This document shows, piece after piece, positions 41,911 through 51,158 of a DNA stretch of 59,731 nucleotides. Under the pieces are notes generated by a model. The model saw only the letters and a list, made by a program, of their open reading frames with translations, had not been told where the DNA came from and did not search any database. The translations under genes were made by a program, and so were the position numbers. The DNA comes from Acidimicrobiia bacterium (GTDB lineage: Bacteria > Actinomycetota > Acidimicrobiia > IMCC26256 > PALSA-610), in assembly GCA_036271555.1 (NCBI GenBank), contig DATBAK010000051.1, positions 1 through 59,731 of the forward strand. The letters run 5' to 3'. Within the stretch, counting starts at the first letter, position 1; the number at the start of each line of letters is the position of its first letter.

Positions 41911-44283
41911 GTGTCGGAAACCGAATCGGTCGCGCCCGTCGATCCCGACGTCGAACGCATCGATCACAAGTTCGCGCAGCCGATGCCGATCCCCGTCGAC
42001 TCGGCTTCGCTGCCGCGTCCCGGTTGGCGCTACCGCGCCAAGGTGCGGTTGCTCGGCCCCGCGTTGCACAGCGAGGAATTGGAGCACGAGACGCTCGGGA
42101 AGCCGACGGCGTTGGCCGTGTTCGCGAGCGACAACCTCTCGTCGGCTGCGTACGCAACCGAGGAGATCCTCGCCCATCTCGTGCAATACATCGGCGTCGC
42201 CGCGTTCGCGCTGGTTGTGCCGACGACGGTCGCGCTGCTCGTCGTCCTCGGCTTCCTCATCCTGTCGTACCGCCAGACGATCGAGGCGTATCCCGCCGCG
42301 GCGAGCGCGTATCTCGTGACGAAGGACAACTTCGGCCTGCGACCCGCGCTCGTCGCCGCGGTCTCGTTGCTGACCGACTACATCCTCACCGTCGCGGTGT
42401 CGGTCGCAGCCGGCACCGCGGCGCTGGTCTCGGTGTTCTCGGGGCTCGAGCCGTACCGCGTGCCGATCGCGGTCGCGTTCATCTTGCTCGTGGCGTTCGG
42501 CAATCTGCGCGGCGTGCGCGAGTCGGGTCGCATCTTCTCGATCCCGACGTACTTCTTCATCGTCAACATCGCACTGCTGCTCGGCTACGGGATCTCACGC
42601 GTGGTCTTCGGGTCGCTGCCGCACGCGGCCCATCACGAAGGCATGATGCACATCGGGACGCCCGGCTCGGGTCTGCTGCGCGGTGCCGCGTTCTTCGTCG
42701 TGCTGCGGGCGTTCGCGTCCGGCGGTGCCGCGGTCACGGGCGTCGAGGCGATCTCCGACGGTGTGCCCGCGTTCCGACCGCCGGCGTGGCGGAACGCGCG
42801 CACGACCCTCGTGTGGATGGGTTCGTTGCTCGCCGTCATGTTCCTCGGGCTCTCGGTGCTCGCGTCCAAGACGCACGTCGTGCCCTACGAGCACGGCACC
42901 CCGACCGTCGTCGCGCAGATCGGCAAGCTCGTCTACGGAACCGGCGTGCTCGGCAACGTTCTGTACGTGAGCCTGCAGGCGGCGACCGTGCTCATCCTCG
43001 TGCTCGCCGCGAACACCAGCTTCGCCGACTTCCCCCGGCTCGCGAACTTCGCGGCGGTCGACAACTTCATGCCCCGGCAGCTGATGCGACGGGGACACCG
43101 GCTCGTCTTCTCGACCGGCATTCTGGTCCTCGCCGGGAGCGCGAGCGTGCTGTTGATCGCTACCGGCGCGGTCGTCGGCCGGCTCATTCCGCTCTACGCC
43201 GTCGGCGTGTTCACGAGCTTCACGCTGTCGCAGAGCGCGATGGCCCACCGTCATCGCCGCCTTCGGCACGCGGGCTGGAAGAAGGGCTTCGTGATCAACG
43301 GCTTCGGCGCGCTGCTGACCGCCGTCGTCGACGTCGTCATCGCGGTCACGAAGTTCGCGCAGGGCGCATGGGTCATCCTGCTCGCGATCCCCGTGCTCGT
43401 CGCGTTGCTCACGCGCCTCAACCGGCAGTACTCGCTCGAGGACGTCGAGCTCGTGGCCGACGTCCCGAAGGCCGCGACGGCGCCGATTCTGCGGCGCCAC
43501 GTCGTGCTCGTGTTCGTCGACCGCCTCGACCTCGCGTCGGCGCGTGCGATCCAGTACGCACGCGCGCTCATGCCCGACGAGCTGCGCGCGGTGCACTTCG
43601 TCGTCGATCACGAGCGGGCGGAGACCCTCGCGGCCGACTGGCGCCGGCTCGGACTCTCGGGGGTGACGCTCCAACTCTTCGAGTGCGCCGACCGCGTGAT
43701 CCCGCGCGCCGCGATCGAGGCGACCGCAGAGGTGCTGGCCGATGGCGATACGGAGGTCTCGGTGCTCCTGCCACACCGCAAGTACCGCGGGCCGTGGCAT
43801 CGCATCCTGCACGACCGCACCGCCGACGACATCAGCGAAGAGGTGTCGCGCCTCCCCCATGCGAACGTGACGCTCGTGCCGTTCCATCTCGGGGCGGGCG
43901 AGCAGAAGGTCATCCCGATCGCGCGGGCGCGCCTGGGTCGCGTGCGTGAGCCGATGCCGCAGGAAACGACCCAGGCCGACGATGTCATCGATCTCGACGA
44001 CGTCGGCATCGGCGACGGCCCGACGGCGATCGCGCGCATCCGGTTCCGCCAGCGCGCGACCGTGCGCGGGCGGGTGCGCTCGATGCGCGTCCAACCGCTC
44101 GCGGGGACGCCGACACTCGAGTGCGTCGTCGCCGACGAGAGCGGGCAGGTGTCGGTCGTGTTCCTCGGACGGCGACGTATCGCCGGCGTCGAGGTCGGCA
44201 GGACCCTCGTCGTCGAAGGCATGGTCGGCAGCTATCAGCGCCGACTGTGCTTCCTGAACCCCCGCTACGACCTCGACGGCTGA
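41911..44283 (+). CDS. APC-family permease fused to C-terminal OB-fold
   Basis: A 790-residue membrane protein. Residues about 60-500 contain 12 or so transmembrane segments of an APC amino acid/cation permease (ALAVFASDNLSSAAYATEEIL at the first helix is the family hallmark). A cytoplasmic part follows (about 505-690) with FVDRLDLASARAIQYARALMPDEL, similar to the regulatory tail of actinobacterial members. The last 90 residues (RIRFRQRATVRGRVRSMRVQPLAG ... LECVVADESGQVSVVFLGRR ... LVVEGMVGSY) form an OB-fold of the nucleic-acid-binding type. In mycobacteria a similar permease and a separate OB-fold protein lie in one locus with TrkA-type proteins (Rv2690c-Rv2694c, from memory). GTG at 41911, 7 nt after GAAGGAG. 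Substrate is unknown. Confidence 0.85.
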   Translation: MSETESVAPVDPDVERIDHKFAQPMPIPVDSASLPRPGWRYRAKVRLLGPALHSEELEHETLGKPTALAVFASDNLSSAAYATEEILAHLVQYIGVAAFALVVPTTVALLVVLGFLILSYRQTIEAYPAAASAYLVTKDNFGLRPALVAAVSLLTDYILTVAVSVAAGTAALVSVFSGLEPYRVPIAVAFILLVAFGNLRGVRESGRIFSIPTYFFIVNIALLLGYGISRVVFGSLPHAAHHEGMMHIGTPGSGLLRGAAFFVVLRAFASGGAAVTGVEAISDGVPAFRPPAWRNARTTLVWMGSLLAVMFLGLSVLASKTHVVPYEHGTPTVVAQIGKLVYGTGVLGNVLYVSLQAATVLILVLAANTSFADFPRLANFAAVDNFMPRQLMRRGHRLVFSTGILVLAGSASVLLIATGAVVGRLIPLYAVGVFTSFTLSQSAMAHRHRRLRHAGWKKGFVINGFGALLTAVVDVVIAVTKFAQGAWVILLAIPVLVALLTRLNRQYSLEDVELVADVPKAATAPILRRHVVLVFVDRLDLASARAIQYARALMPDELRAVHFVVDHERAETLAADWRRLGLSGVTLQLFECADRVIPRAAIEATAEVLADGDTEVSVLLPHRKYRGPWHRILHDRTADDISEEVSRLPHANVTLVPFHLGAGEQKVIPIARARLGRVREPMPQETTQADDVIDLDDVGIGDGPTAIARIRFRQRATVRGRVRSMRVQPLAGTPTLECVVADESGQVSVVFLGRRRIAGVEVGRTLVVEGMVGSYQRRLCFLNPRYDLDG

Positions 44284-44296
44284 GGGGGCGTCAGCC
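44278..44296. terminator. Hairpin across both stop codons
   Basis: GGCTGA (44278-44283), seven nt, TCAGCC (44291-44296). The stems contain the TGA stop codons of the converging permease and potC-like genes, so one hairpin could end transcripts from both sides. There is no T-run, and the stem is only 6 bp. Confidence 0.4.
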
Positions 44297-45184
44297 CGCG
44301 GCGAGGCGGTTCTCGCGGACCAATCGCAGCGTGGTGCCCGCGCCGATCAGCAGGAAGCTCGCGGCGAGGATCATCGTCGCGAGCACGTCGATCTGCGGCG
44401 GCACCGCGATCTTCTGCTCGGTGAAGATCTGGATCGGGAACGTCACGGTGTTGCCGGCATTGAAGACGGTGATGATGTAGTCGTCGATCGACAACGAGAA
44501 CGACAGCATGAACGCGGCGATGATGCCCGGCATGATGAGCGGCATCGTGACCTTGCGGAACGTGCGTAACGGCGGCGACCCGAGGTCCATCGCCGCGTCC
44601 TCGAGCGTCCAGTCGAAACCGCGGATGCGCGCCTTGACCGTCAGCGCGACGAAGCTCACGCAGAACATCACGTGCGCGATCAGGATCGTCACGAACCCCA
44701 GCTCGATGCCACGCGTGAGGAACAGCGTGAGCAACGACGAACCGAGGCAGATCTCCGGCGTCGTGAGCGGCAGCACGAGCAGCAGGTTCACGAGCGCGCC
44801 GCCGCGGAACCGGTAGCGCGAGAGCGCGATCGCGACGAGCGATCCCATGACGGTCGCGATCAACGATGCGAGGAACGCGATCTTGAGGCTCTCGACCATC
44901 GCGTCGCCGAGCTCCGGGAACTTCCCGAGCGGATGCCGCCAGTTCTCGAGCGTGAAGCCGCGCCACGTGTAGTTGAACGGGTGCGTGATGCCGTTCAGGT
45001 TGTTGAAGCTGAACAGGATGATCACGACGATCGGCGCGAAGAGATAGAGGTAGGCGAAGACCGCCCACCCGTTGAGCGCGCCGTTACCGGTGCGCCGCAG
45101 CCAGCGCGGCGCGTAGCGACCGCCGGCCTCGGCGCTCGAGTGCGCCGCGGTCGGCGTCGGCGGAGCGGCCTCGAGCACGGCCAT
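44291..45184 (-). CDS. potC: Polyamine-type ABC importer permease (PotC-like)
   Basis: A 297-residue permease with six transmembrane segments after a cytoplasmic N-terminus of about 45 residues. The EAA loop is in DLGSPPLRTFRKVTMPLIMPGI (about residues 190-212). The ending is typical for PotC-type subunits. It is the last gene of a potADBC-like operon on the minus strand; its ATG overlaps the PotB-like stop (TGATG). The system takes up putrescine/spermidine or a related cation; the precise ligand is not visible. Confidence 0.9.
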   Translation of the reverse strand: MAVLEAAPPTPTAAHSSAEAGGRYAPRWLRRTGNGALNGWAVFAYLYLFAPIVVIILFSFNNLNGITHPFNYTWRGFTLENWRHPLGKFPELGDAMVESLKIAFLASLIATVMGSLVAIALSRYRFRGGALVNLLLVLPLTTPEICLGSSLLTLFLTRGIELGFVTILIAHVMFCVSFVALTVKARIRGFDWTLEDAAMDLGSPPLRTFRKVTMPLIMPGIIAAFMLSFSLSIDDYIITVFNAGNTVTFPIQIFTEQKIAVPPQIDVLATMILAASFLLIGAGTTLRLVRENRLAAG

Positions 45185-46041
45185 CAGGCGATCTCCTCCG
45201 TGCCGAGGATCTTCGAGTAGATGAGCACGAGCACCGTGATGATCGCCATCAGCACGAACGAGATCGCAGCCGCCGACGGATAGTCGAGCGTCTCGAGGAA
45301 GTTGCCCTGCACGACGTTGCCGATCATGCGCGTCTGCGGGCTGCCGAGGAGCGCGGAGTTCACGAAGTCGCCCGCGGCGGGGATGAACACGAGCAGGCTG
45401 CCCGCGAACACGCCCGGCAACGACAGCGGCAGCACGACCTTGCGGAACGCGCGCGCGGGACTCGAGAAGAGGTCGCGCGCGGCTTCGAGCAACCCGGGGT
45501 CGATCTTCTCGAGGCTCACGTAGATCGGGAGCACCATGAACGGCAGGAAGTTGTAGGTGAGCCCGCCGATCACGGCCCAGCTCGTGCTCAGCAGGTGACC
45601 GTTCTGCGAGAGGAGATGCACGTCGCGCAGGAACCGGACGAACGGGCCCTGGTCCTGCAGGATCGTCTTCCACGCAAGCGTGCGCACGAGATAGCTCGTG
45701 AAGAACGGGACGACCACGAGGCCGAGCAGCACGTTCTTGTAGCGACCGCCGCGGAATGCGACCACGTACGCGAGGGGGTAGCCGATCGCGATGCAGAGCA
45801 CGGTCGCGATGAACGCGTACCGGAACGACAGCAGGTACTGGTGCTGATACGAGGTCCACGAGTCGGAGAAGTTCGCCCAGCGCCACACGAACGACGTGTT
45901 GCCGACCGCGTCGGCCTTCGACAGCGCGGTCTGGAGAAGGAACCAGATCGGCACCATGAAGAAGAGGACGAGCCAGAGCATCCCCGGCGCGAGCAGCGCG
46001 TAGGGCGTGAAGCCGCCGCGCCGTTGCGCCTCACCGGCCAT
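45184..46041 (-). CDS. potB: Polyamine-type ABC importer permease (PotB-like)
   Basis: A 285-residue permease with six transmembrane helices. LLAPGMLWLVLFFMVPIWFLLQTALS (about residues 14-40) is the first; the EAA motif is in EAARDLFSSPARAFRKVVLPLSLPGVFAG (about 182-210). It pairs with the PotC-like permease to form the channel. It lies 15 nt downstream of the binding-protein gene and overlaps the next start by 1 nt. Confidence 0.9.
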   Translation of the reverse strand: MAGEAQRRGGFTPYALLAPGMLWLVLFFMVPIWFLLQTALSKADAVGNTSFVWRWANFSDSWTSYQHQYLLSFRYAFIATVLCIAIGYPLAYVVAFRGGRYKNVLLGLVVVPFFTSYLVRTLAWKTILQDQGPFVRFLRDVHLLSQNGHLLSTSWAVIGGLTYNFLPFMVLPIYVSLEKIDPGLLEAARDLFSSPARAFRKVVLPLSLPGVFAGSLLVFIPAAGDFVNSALLGSPQTRMIGNVVQGNFLETLDYPSAAAISFVLMAIITVLVLIYSKILGTEEIA

Positions 46042-46056
46042 TGACCGAGTACCTCG

Positions 46057-47280
46057 TCAGCCGTTCTGGATCTGCTGGAACCGGGTGTTGAACTGCTTCT
46101 CGACGTCGGCGCTCAGCGGCCCGAAGATGTGCAGCCGGCTCTGGATGTCGGCCGGGGGGTTGATCAGCGGGTTGTCGGCGAGCTCGGCATCGGTCTTGCG
46201 CAGCTCGTCGGCGACACCCTTCACCGGCGAGATGTACTGCACCTCCGAGGTGATCTGCGCGGCGTGCGCGGGGTCGTACACGTAGTCGATCCACGACTCG
46301 GCGTCGGCCACGTGCGCGCTCGTCGCGAGGATCATCATGTTGTCGGACCACAACATGCCGCCCTCTTCGGGGACGACGAACACGAGGTCCTTGTTGTTCT
46401 GCTCGAGCTGCACGACATCGCCCGACCACGCCATCGCCGCGACGACGTTGCCGTTCGAGAGGTCGTCGGCGTAGTCGTTCCCCGTGAAGCGGCGAATCTG
46501 CCCGCTCTTCGCGGCGTTCTCGATCGCGGTGAACGCGCTCGCGGCGCTCGCGTACGTGGCCTTCGACGGGTCCTCGCCCTCGGCGAGCATCCAGAGCCCG
46601 ACGGTGTCGCGCATCTCGGTGAGGAACGTGATCTTCCCCTTGTACTGCGGCGCGAGCAGGTCCTTGAAGCTCTTCGGCGGCTGGAGCCCGAGGTTCGCGA
46701 CGAGCTTCTTGTTGTACGCGATGCCCGTCATGCCCGACTGCCACGGCATCGTGTAGTCGCGGCTCTTGTCGAACGCCGGGTGCTGCAGGCTGTCGAGGAG
46801 GTTCGCCGACGCGTTCGGCACCTTCGTCTTGTCGATCCGCGCCGCCCAGCCGAGCGAGATCATGCGGCTCGCCATCCAGTCGGTCGCCACGATGAGGTCA
46901 CGACCGATCCCGCGGCACTGGCTCAGCAGCGGCCGGTACTTCGCGTAGAACTCCTCGTTGTCGTTGTAGTCCTCTTTGTACGTGGTCTTGATGCCGCTCG
47001 CGGTCTGGAAGTCGCCGACCGTCTTCTTGTCGATGTAGAGCGGCCAGTTCGAGATGGAGAGCGTCTTCGACGACGACTGGCTCGGCAGCTTGCAGCCGGA
47101 CGTCAGCGCGTTCGTCGAGCCCGGCGACGCGCCCTTGTTCTTGATGCCGCCGCCGCCGCACGCTGCGAGGATCGCGGGACCGCCGAACACCGCGGCCCCG
47201 CCGACGAGCGCGGCACGTCCGAGGAACTCGCGCCGGCTGACGGCGTTCGAGACGATGTTCTTGCGCTGGCGTGGGCTCAT
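46057..47280 (-). CDS. potD: Polyamine-type ABC importer binding lipoprotein (PotD-like)
   Basis: A 407-residue extracellular solute-binding protein. The N-terminus has a twin-arginine motif (SRREFLGRAALVGG, about residues 14-27) followed by a lipobox-like ILAACGGG, so it is likely a Tat-exported lipoprotein, which is unusual for PotD. The body shows the PotD/PotF pattern: LSISNWPLYID, IATDWMASRMI, YTMPWQSGMTGIAYNKKLV, AAMAWSGDVVQLEQ. Ligand-binding aromatic and acidic residues such as those in NWPLYID and WSGD are kept. GAGGAG precedes the ATG by 5 nt. Second gene of the operon after the ATPase. Confidence 0.9.
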   Translation of the reverse strand: MSPRQRKNIVSNAVSRREFLGRAALVGGAAVFGGPAILAACGGGGIKNKGASPGSTNALTSGCKLPSQSSSKTLSISNWPLYIDKKTVGDFQTASGIKTTYKEDYNDNEEFYAKYRPLLSQCRGIGRDLIVATDWMASRMISLGWAARIDKTKVPNASANLLDSLQHPAFDKSRDYTMPWQSGMTGIAYNKKLVANLGLQPPKSFKDLLAPQYKGKITFLTEMRDTVGLWMLAEGEDPSKATYASAASAFTAIENAAKSGQIRRFTGNDYADDLSNGNVVAAMAWSGDVVQLEQNNKDLVFVVPEEGGMLWSDNMMILATSAHVADAESWIDYVYDPAHAAQITSEVQYISPVKGVADELRKTDAELADNPLINPPADIQSRLHIFGPLSADVEKQFNTRFQQIQNG

Positions 47281-47302
47281 CGATGCTCCTCGAGAAGGCC
47301 GG

Positions 47303-48466
47303 TCAGACGGACGCGGCCGGTTCGATTTCGGGATCGGCGGTGGGGTCGTCGAGCGGGCCGGGCCGGCGGTCGGGAAGCAGGCGCGCCGCGCTCGCGTCCC
47401 AGCCCGCCCAGATCGGATCACCCGGTCGCAACATCGGCAGCCGTTCCTCGGCACCGACGTGGGCGACGATCTCGTTGCCGTCGGGACCGGCGAGTGCGAA
47501 GCGGATCACCGGACCTTGGAACACGTAGTCGATCACCGTGCACGGCAGCATCGGCGTGCCGTCCCCCGGATCGGTCGGGCTCACGCGGACGCGCTCGGGC
47601 CGCACCATCAGCTGCGCGTGTTCGCCGGCGCGGACGGTGTTGCCCTCGAGCGGCGCGCCGAGCTTCAACCCGCCGAGCGCGACGACGACGGAATCCGAAG
47701 TGGTCGACTCGACGGTGACCGGCCACAGGTTCGCCTGGCCGATGAAGCCGGCGACGAAGACGGTCTCGGGGTGGTGGTAGATCTCCTCGGGGCGGCCGAT
47801 CTGGTCGACCCAGCCGAGGTTCATCACCGCGATGCGGTCGCTCATCGTGAGCGCCTCTTCCTGGTCGTGCGTCACGAAGATGAACGTGATGCCGACCTCG
47901 CGCTGGATGCGCTTGAGCTCGATCTGCATCGCCTGCCGGAGCTTGAGGTCGAGCGCGCCGAGCGGTTCGTCGAGGAGTAGCGCGCTCGGAAAGTTGACGA
48001 GCGCGCGCGCGAGCGCGACCCGCTGCTGTTGACCACCGGAGAGCTGCGCAGGCTTGCGCTTCGCGAACTCGGAGAGGCGGACGATCTCGAGCAGCTCGCC
48101 GACGCGCTTGCGGGTCTCGGGCTCCGAAACCTTGCGGGAGCGGGGGCCGAACGCGATGTTGTCCCACACCGTCATGTGCGGAAAGAGCGCGTACTGCTGG
48201 AAGACGGTGTTCACGTTCCGGCGATAGGGCGGGACGCGCGACACGTCCTCGCCTTCGAGGCGGATCTCACCGCTCGTCGGGGTCTCGAAGCCGGCGATCA
48301 TGCGCAGCGTCGTCGTCTTGCCGCAGCCCGACGGCCCGAGCATCGCGAAGAACTCGCCGCGAGCGATCGCGAAGTTCGCGTCGTGCACCGCGACGAAGTC
48401 GCCGAAATGCTTCGAGACGTGGCGCAGGTCGATGACGTCGTCGCGAGTCTCGCTCAGCTTGCCCAC
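47303..48466 (-). CDS. potA: Polyamine-type ABC importer ATPase (PotA-like)
   Basis: A 387-residue ABC ATPase. Walker [10 protein letters not shown] (about residues 47-55), signature LSGGQQQR (about 143-150), Walker [12 protein letters not shown] and the switch histidine in [10 protein letters not shown] are present, followed by a C-terminal TOBE regulatory domain (residues about 245-350). It is the first gene of the importer operon. The start is uncertain: GTG 48466 has a GGGGAGG immediately next to it (too close), and a CTG at 48457 would have better spacing. Divergent from the dimethylglycine dehydrogenase-like gene across a 211-nt region with a perfect palindrome. Confidence 0.92.
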   Translation of the reverse strand: MGKLSETRDDVIDLRHVSKHFGDFVAVHDANFAIARGEFFAMLGPSGCGKTTTLRMIAGFETPTSGEIRLEGEDVSRVPPYRRNVNTVFQQYALFPHMTVWDNIAFGPRSRKVSEPETRKRVGELLEIVRLSEFAKRKPAQLSGGQQQRVALARALVNFPSALLLDEPLGALDLKLRQAMQIELKRIQREVGITFIFVTHDQEEALTMSDRIAVMNLGWVDQIGRPEEIYHHPETVFVAGFIGQANLWPVTVESTTSDSVVVALGGLKLGAPLEGNTVRAGEHAQLMVRPERVRVSPTDPGDGTPMLPCTVIDYVFQGPVIRFALAGPDGNEIVAHVGAEERLPMLRPGDPIWAGWDASAARLLPDRRPGPLDDPTADPEIEPAASV

Positions 48467-48677
48467 CTCCCCAATGCCGAGACCACGACCGTCGGCCGCG
48501 GCCCCATTGGTCGCCCCCCGGCGACTTCCGCCGCAATGTCGCACGTCGTCAGCGCGACCGCAAGCACCGCACCGCAAGCATCCCGTCACGATCCGTCACG
48601 GAACCCGCGCGGGCGCGCGTACCTACGGATTCCGTAGGTAACGGAGCCCGGTCGGACCGCTGCCTAGGCTGCGGCGC
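48467..48677. promoter_or_regulatory. Divergent control region with perfect 21-bp palindrome
   Basis: This region separates the importer operon from the dehydrogenase gene. It contains TACCTACGGA (48620-48629), one T, and TCCGTAGGTA (48631-48640), a perfect inverted repeat with 10-bp arms. A pair of direct CGTCACG repeats lies 20-35 nt to its left. Downstream, TAGGCT (48665-48670) ends 7 nt before the ATG at 48678 and fits a leaderless transcript. The palindrome could be the binding site of a regulator that controls both directions. Confidence 0.65.
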
Positions 48678-51137
48678 ATGTCGGACCCGGTGCTGCCGTC
48701 GCGCGCGCGCGTCGTCGTCGTGGGCGGCGGAATCATCGGCACGTCGGTCGCGTACCACCTCGCGCACGCGGGCTGGACCGACGTCGTGTTGCTCGAACGC
48801 GATCGGCTCACGTCCGGCACGACGTGGCACGCAGCCGGGCTGATGGTGACGTTCGGCTCGACGTCGGAGACGTCGACCGAGCTGCGCAAGTACACGAGCG
48901 CGCTCTACGCGCGGCTCGAAGCGGAGACGGGCCTCGCGACCGGGTTCAAGCCCTGCGGCTTCATCGAGGTCGCGTCCGATCAGGACCGGCTCGAGGAGTA
49001 CCGGCGCGTCTCCGCGTTCAATCGCCACTGCGGCGTCGACGTGCACGAGATCTCGCCCCGCGAAGTGCACGACCTGTTCCCGCTCGCGCACACCGACGAC
49101 ATCCTCGCCGGCTTCTACGTGGCCGAGGACGGTCAGGCGAACCCGGTCGACGTCACGATGTCGATGGCGCGCGGGGCGCGGATGCAGGGCGCGACGATCG
49201 TCGAGGGCGTGGCGGTGACGGGATTCCTCCAGCGCGGTGGCGCCGTCAGCGGCGTGCGCACCGCACACGGCGACATCGAGTGCGAATACGTCGTGAACTG
49301 CGCGGGCATGTGGGCGCGCCAGCTCGGCGCGACCGCGGGGGTGAACATCCCGCTCCAGGCGGCCGAGCACTACTACCTGATCACCGAGCAGATCGCCGAT
49401 CTCCCGCCGAACCTGCCGGTGCTCGAAGATCCGGCGTCGTTCGGCTACATCCGTGAGGAGGTCGGCGGCCTGCTCGTCGGATTGTTCGAGACGGTGTGCG
49501 CGCCGTGGCACGTCGACGGCATCCCCGACGACTTCTCGTTCGGCGAGATCGCGCCCGACTACGACCGCATGGCGCCGTACGTCGAGGCCGCGATGGCGCG
49601 CGTGCCGGTGACGAGCGAGGTCGGCATCAAGAAGTTCTTCTGCGGCCCCGAGAGCTTCACCCCCGACCTGCAACCCGTCGTCGGCGAGGCGCCCGAGCTG
49701 CGCAACTACTTCGTCGCCGCGGGCCTGAACTCGATCGGCATCCTCACCGGTGGCGGCATGGGCCGGTTGCTCGCGCACTGGATCACGACCGGCCGCCCCG
49801 ACATGGACGTCACCGGCTTCAACATCGACCGGCTGCACCCGTACCAGTCGAACCCCGAGTACCGAGCGACGCGCACCGTCGAGTCGCTCGGCATGGTGTA
49901 CCAGTGCCACTTCCCGTTCCGGTCGATGCAGAGCGCGCGCGGCGTGAAGCGGTCGGCGATCCACGATCGGCTCGCGGCGCGCGGCGCGTACTTCAAGGAC
50001 GTGAGCGGTTGGGAAGGCGCCGACTGGTACGCGCCGCCGGGCGTCGAACCCGTCGCCGGCGCGCTGTCGTGGGGTCGTCAGCACTGGTTCGACTCCTGGT
50101 CGGAGGAGCATCGGGCGACGCGCGAGGGCGTGATCGTCATGGACATGTCGTTCATGTCGAAGTTCCTCGTGCAGGGGTGTGACGCAGGGCGGGTGCTCTC
50201 GCACATCTCCGCGAACGATGTCGACGGCGAGCCCGGCGTCATCACGTACACGCAGTGGCTCAACGACCTCGGTCGCATCGAAGCGGATCTCACCGTCACG
50301 AAGCTCGCCGACGATCGCTACTGGGTCGTCGCGTCCGATACCGCGCACGGCCACGCGCTCACGTGGATGCGTCGACACGTTCCTTCGGATGCGCACGTGA
50401 GCGTGTCCGACCTGACGTCGGGGTACGCGCAGATCAACGTGCAGGGTCCGCAGTCGCGCGCGTTGCTGCAGTCGGTCACGTCGATGGATCTCTCGAATTC
50501 CGTGTTTCCCTATCGCTGCGCGCGCGAGATCGACATCGGCTTCGCGCGCGTGCTCTGCATCCGCATCACGTACCTCGGTGAGCTCGGCTACGAGCTCTAC
50601 ATCCCGACCGAGCAGGCGACGCACGTGTACGACCGGCTGATCGCGGCGGGGGAGGCATTCGGGTTGCGGCACGCGGGGCTCAAGGCGCTCGCGAGCCTCC
50701 GGATGGAGAAGGGCTACCGCGACTACGGGCACGACATCGACAACACCGACTCGGTGCTCGAGGCCGGACTCGGCTTCGCGGTCGCGTACGACAAGCCCGG
50801 TGGGTTCATCGGACGCGACGCGGTGATGGCGGTGCGCGATGCGGGACCGTTGCGCCGCCGCCTGCTCCAGGTGCTGCTGCAGGATCCCGACCCGCTGATG
50901 TTCCACGCCGAGGTCGTGCGGCGCGACGACCGCGCGGTCGGCTACGTGCGCGCCGCGTCGTACGGTTGGACGCTCGGCGGCGCGGTGGGGCTCGCGATGG
51001 TCGAGGCCGACGAGCCGATCACCGCGGCGTGGGTGAAGGACGGTCGGTGGGACGTCGAGATCGCGGACGCGCGGGTTCCCGCGATCGCGTCGATCCGCCC
51101 GCTCTACGACCCGAACATGGAGCGAATCAAGAGCTGA
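48678..51137 (+). CDS. FAD-dependent dimethylglycine/sarcosine dehydrogenase-GcvT protein
   Basis: An 819-residue flavoprotein of the dimethylglycine dehydrogenase type. FAD motif RVVVVGGGIIGTSVAYHLA (about residues 10-28), followed by SGTTWHAAGLM (about 48-58), where the His is the covalent FAD site in the family. The FAO middle domain covers about 380-440 (GFNIDRLHPYQSNPEYRATRT). From about 445 to the end is a GcvT-like aminomethyltransferase domain that passes the C1 unit to tetrahydrofolate (GELGYELYIPTEQATHVYDRL, GLKALASLRMEKGYRDYGHDI). It would oxidise an N-methyl amine. The adjacent importer, read the other way, may bring in the substrate or a polyamine. Leaderless start. Confidence 0.9.
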   Translation: MSDPVLPSRARVVVVGGGIIGTSVAYHLAHAGWTDVVLLERDRLTSGTTWHAAGLMVTFGSTSETSTELRKYTSALYARLEAETGLATGFKPCGFIEVASDQDRLEEYRRVSAFNRHCGVDVHEISPREVHDLFPLAHTDDILAGFYVAEDGQANPVDVTMSMARGARMQGATIVEGVAVTGFLQRGGAVSGVRTAHGDIECEYVVNCAGMWARQLGATAGVNIPLQAAEHYYLITEQIADLPPNLPVLEDPASFGYIREEVGGLLVGLFETVCAPWHVDGIPDDFSFGEIAPDYDRMAPYVEAAMARVPVTSEVGIKKFFCGPESFTPDLQPVVGEAPELRNYFVAAGLNSIGILTGGGMGRLLAHWITTGRPDMDVTGFNIDRLHPYQSNPEYRATRTVESLGMVYQCHFPFRSMQSARGVKRSAIHDRLAARGAYFKDVSGWEGADWYAPPGVEPVAGALSWGRQHWFDSWSEEHRATREGVIVMDMSFMSKFLVQGCDAGRVLSHISANDVDGEPGVITYTQWLNDLGRIEADLTVTKLADDRYWVVASDTAHGHALTWMRRHVPSDAHVSVSDLTSGYAQINVQGPQSRALLQSVTSMDLSNSVFPYRCAREIDIGFARVLCIRITYLGELGYELYIPTEQATHVYDRLIAAGEAFGLRHAGLKALASLRMEKGYRDYGHDIDNTDSVLEAGLGFAVAYDKPGGFIGRDAVMAVRDAGPLRRRLLQVLLQDPDPLMFHAEVVRRDDRAVGYVRAASYGWTLGGAVGLAMVEADEPITAAWVKDGRWDVEIADARVPAIASIRPLYDPNMERIKS

Positions 51138-51158
51138 CGCGTCCGCGGGCCGAGGGAT

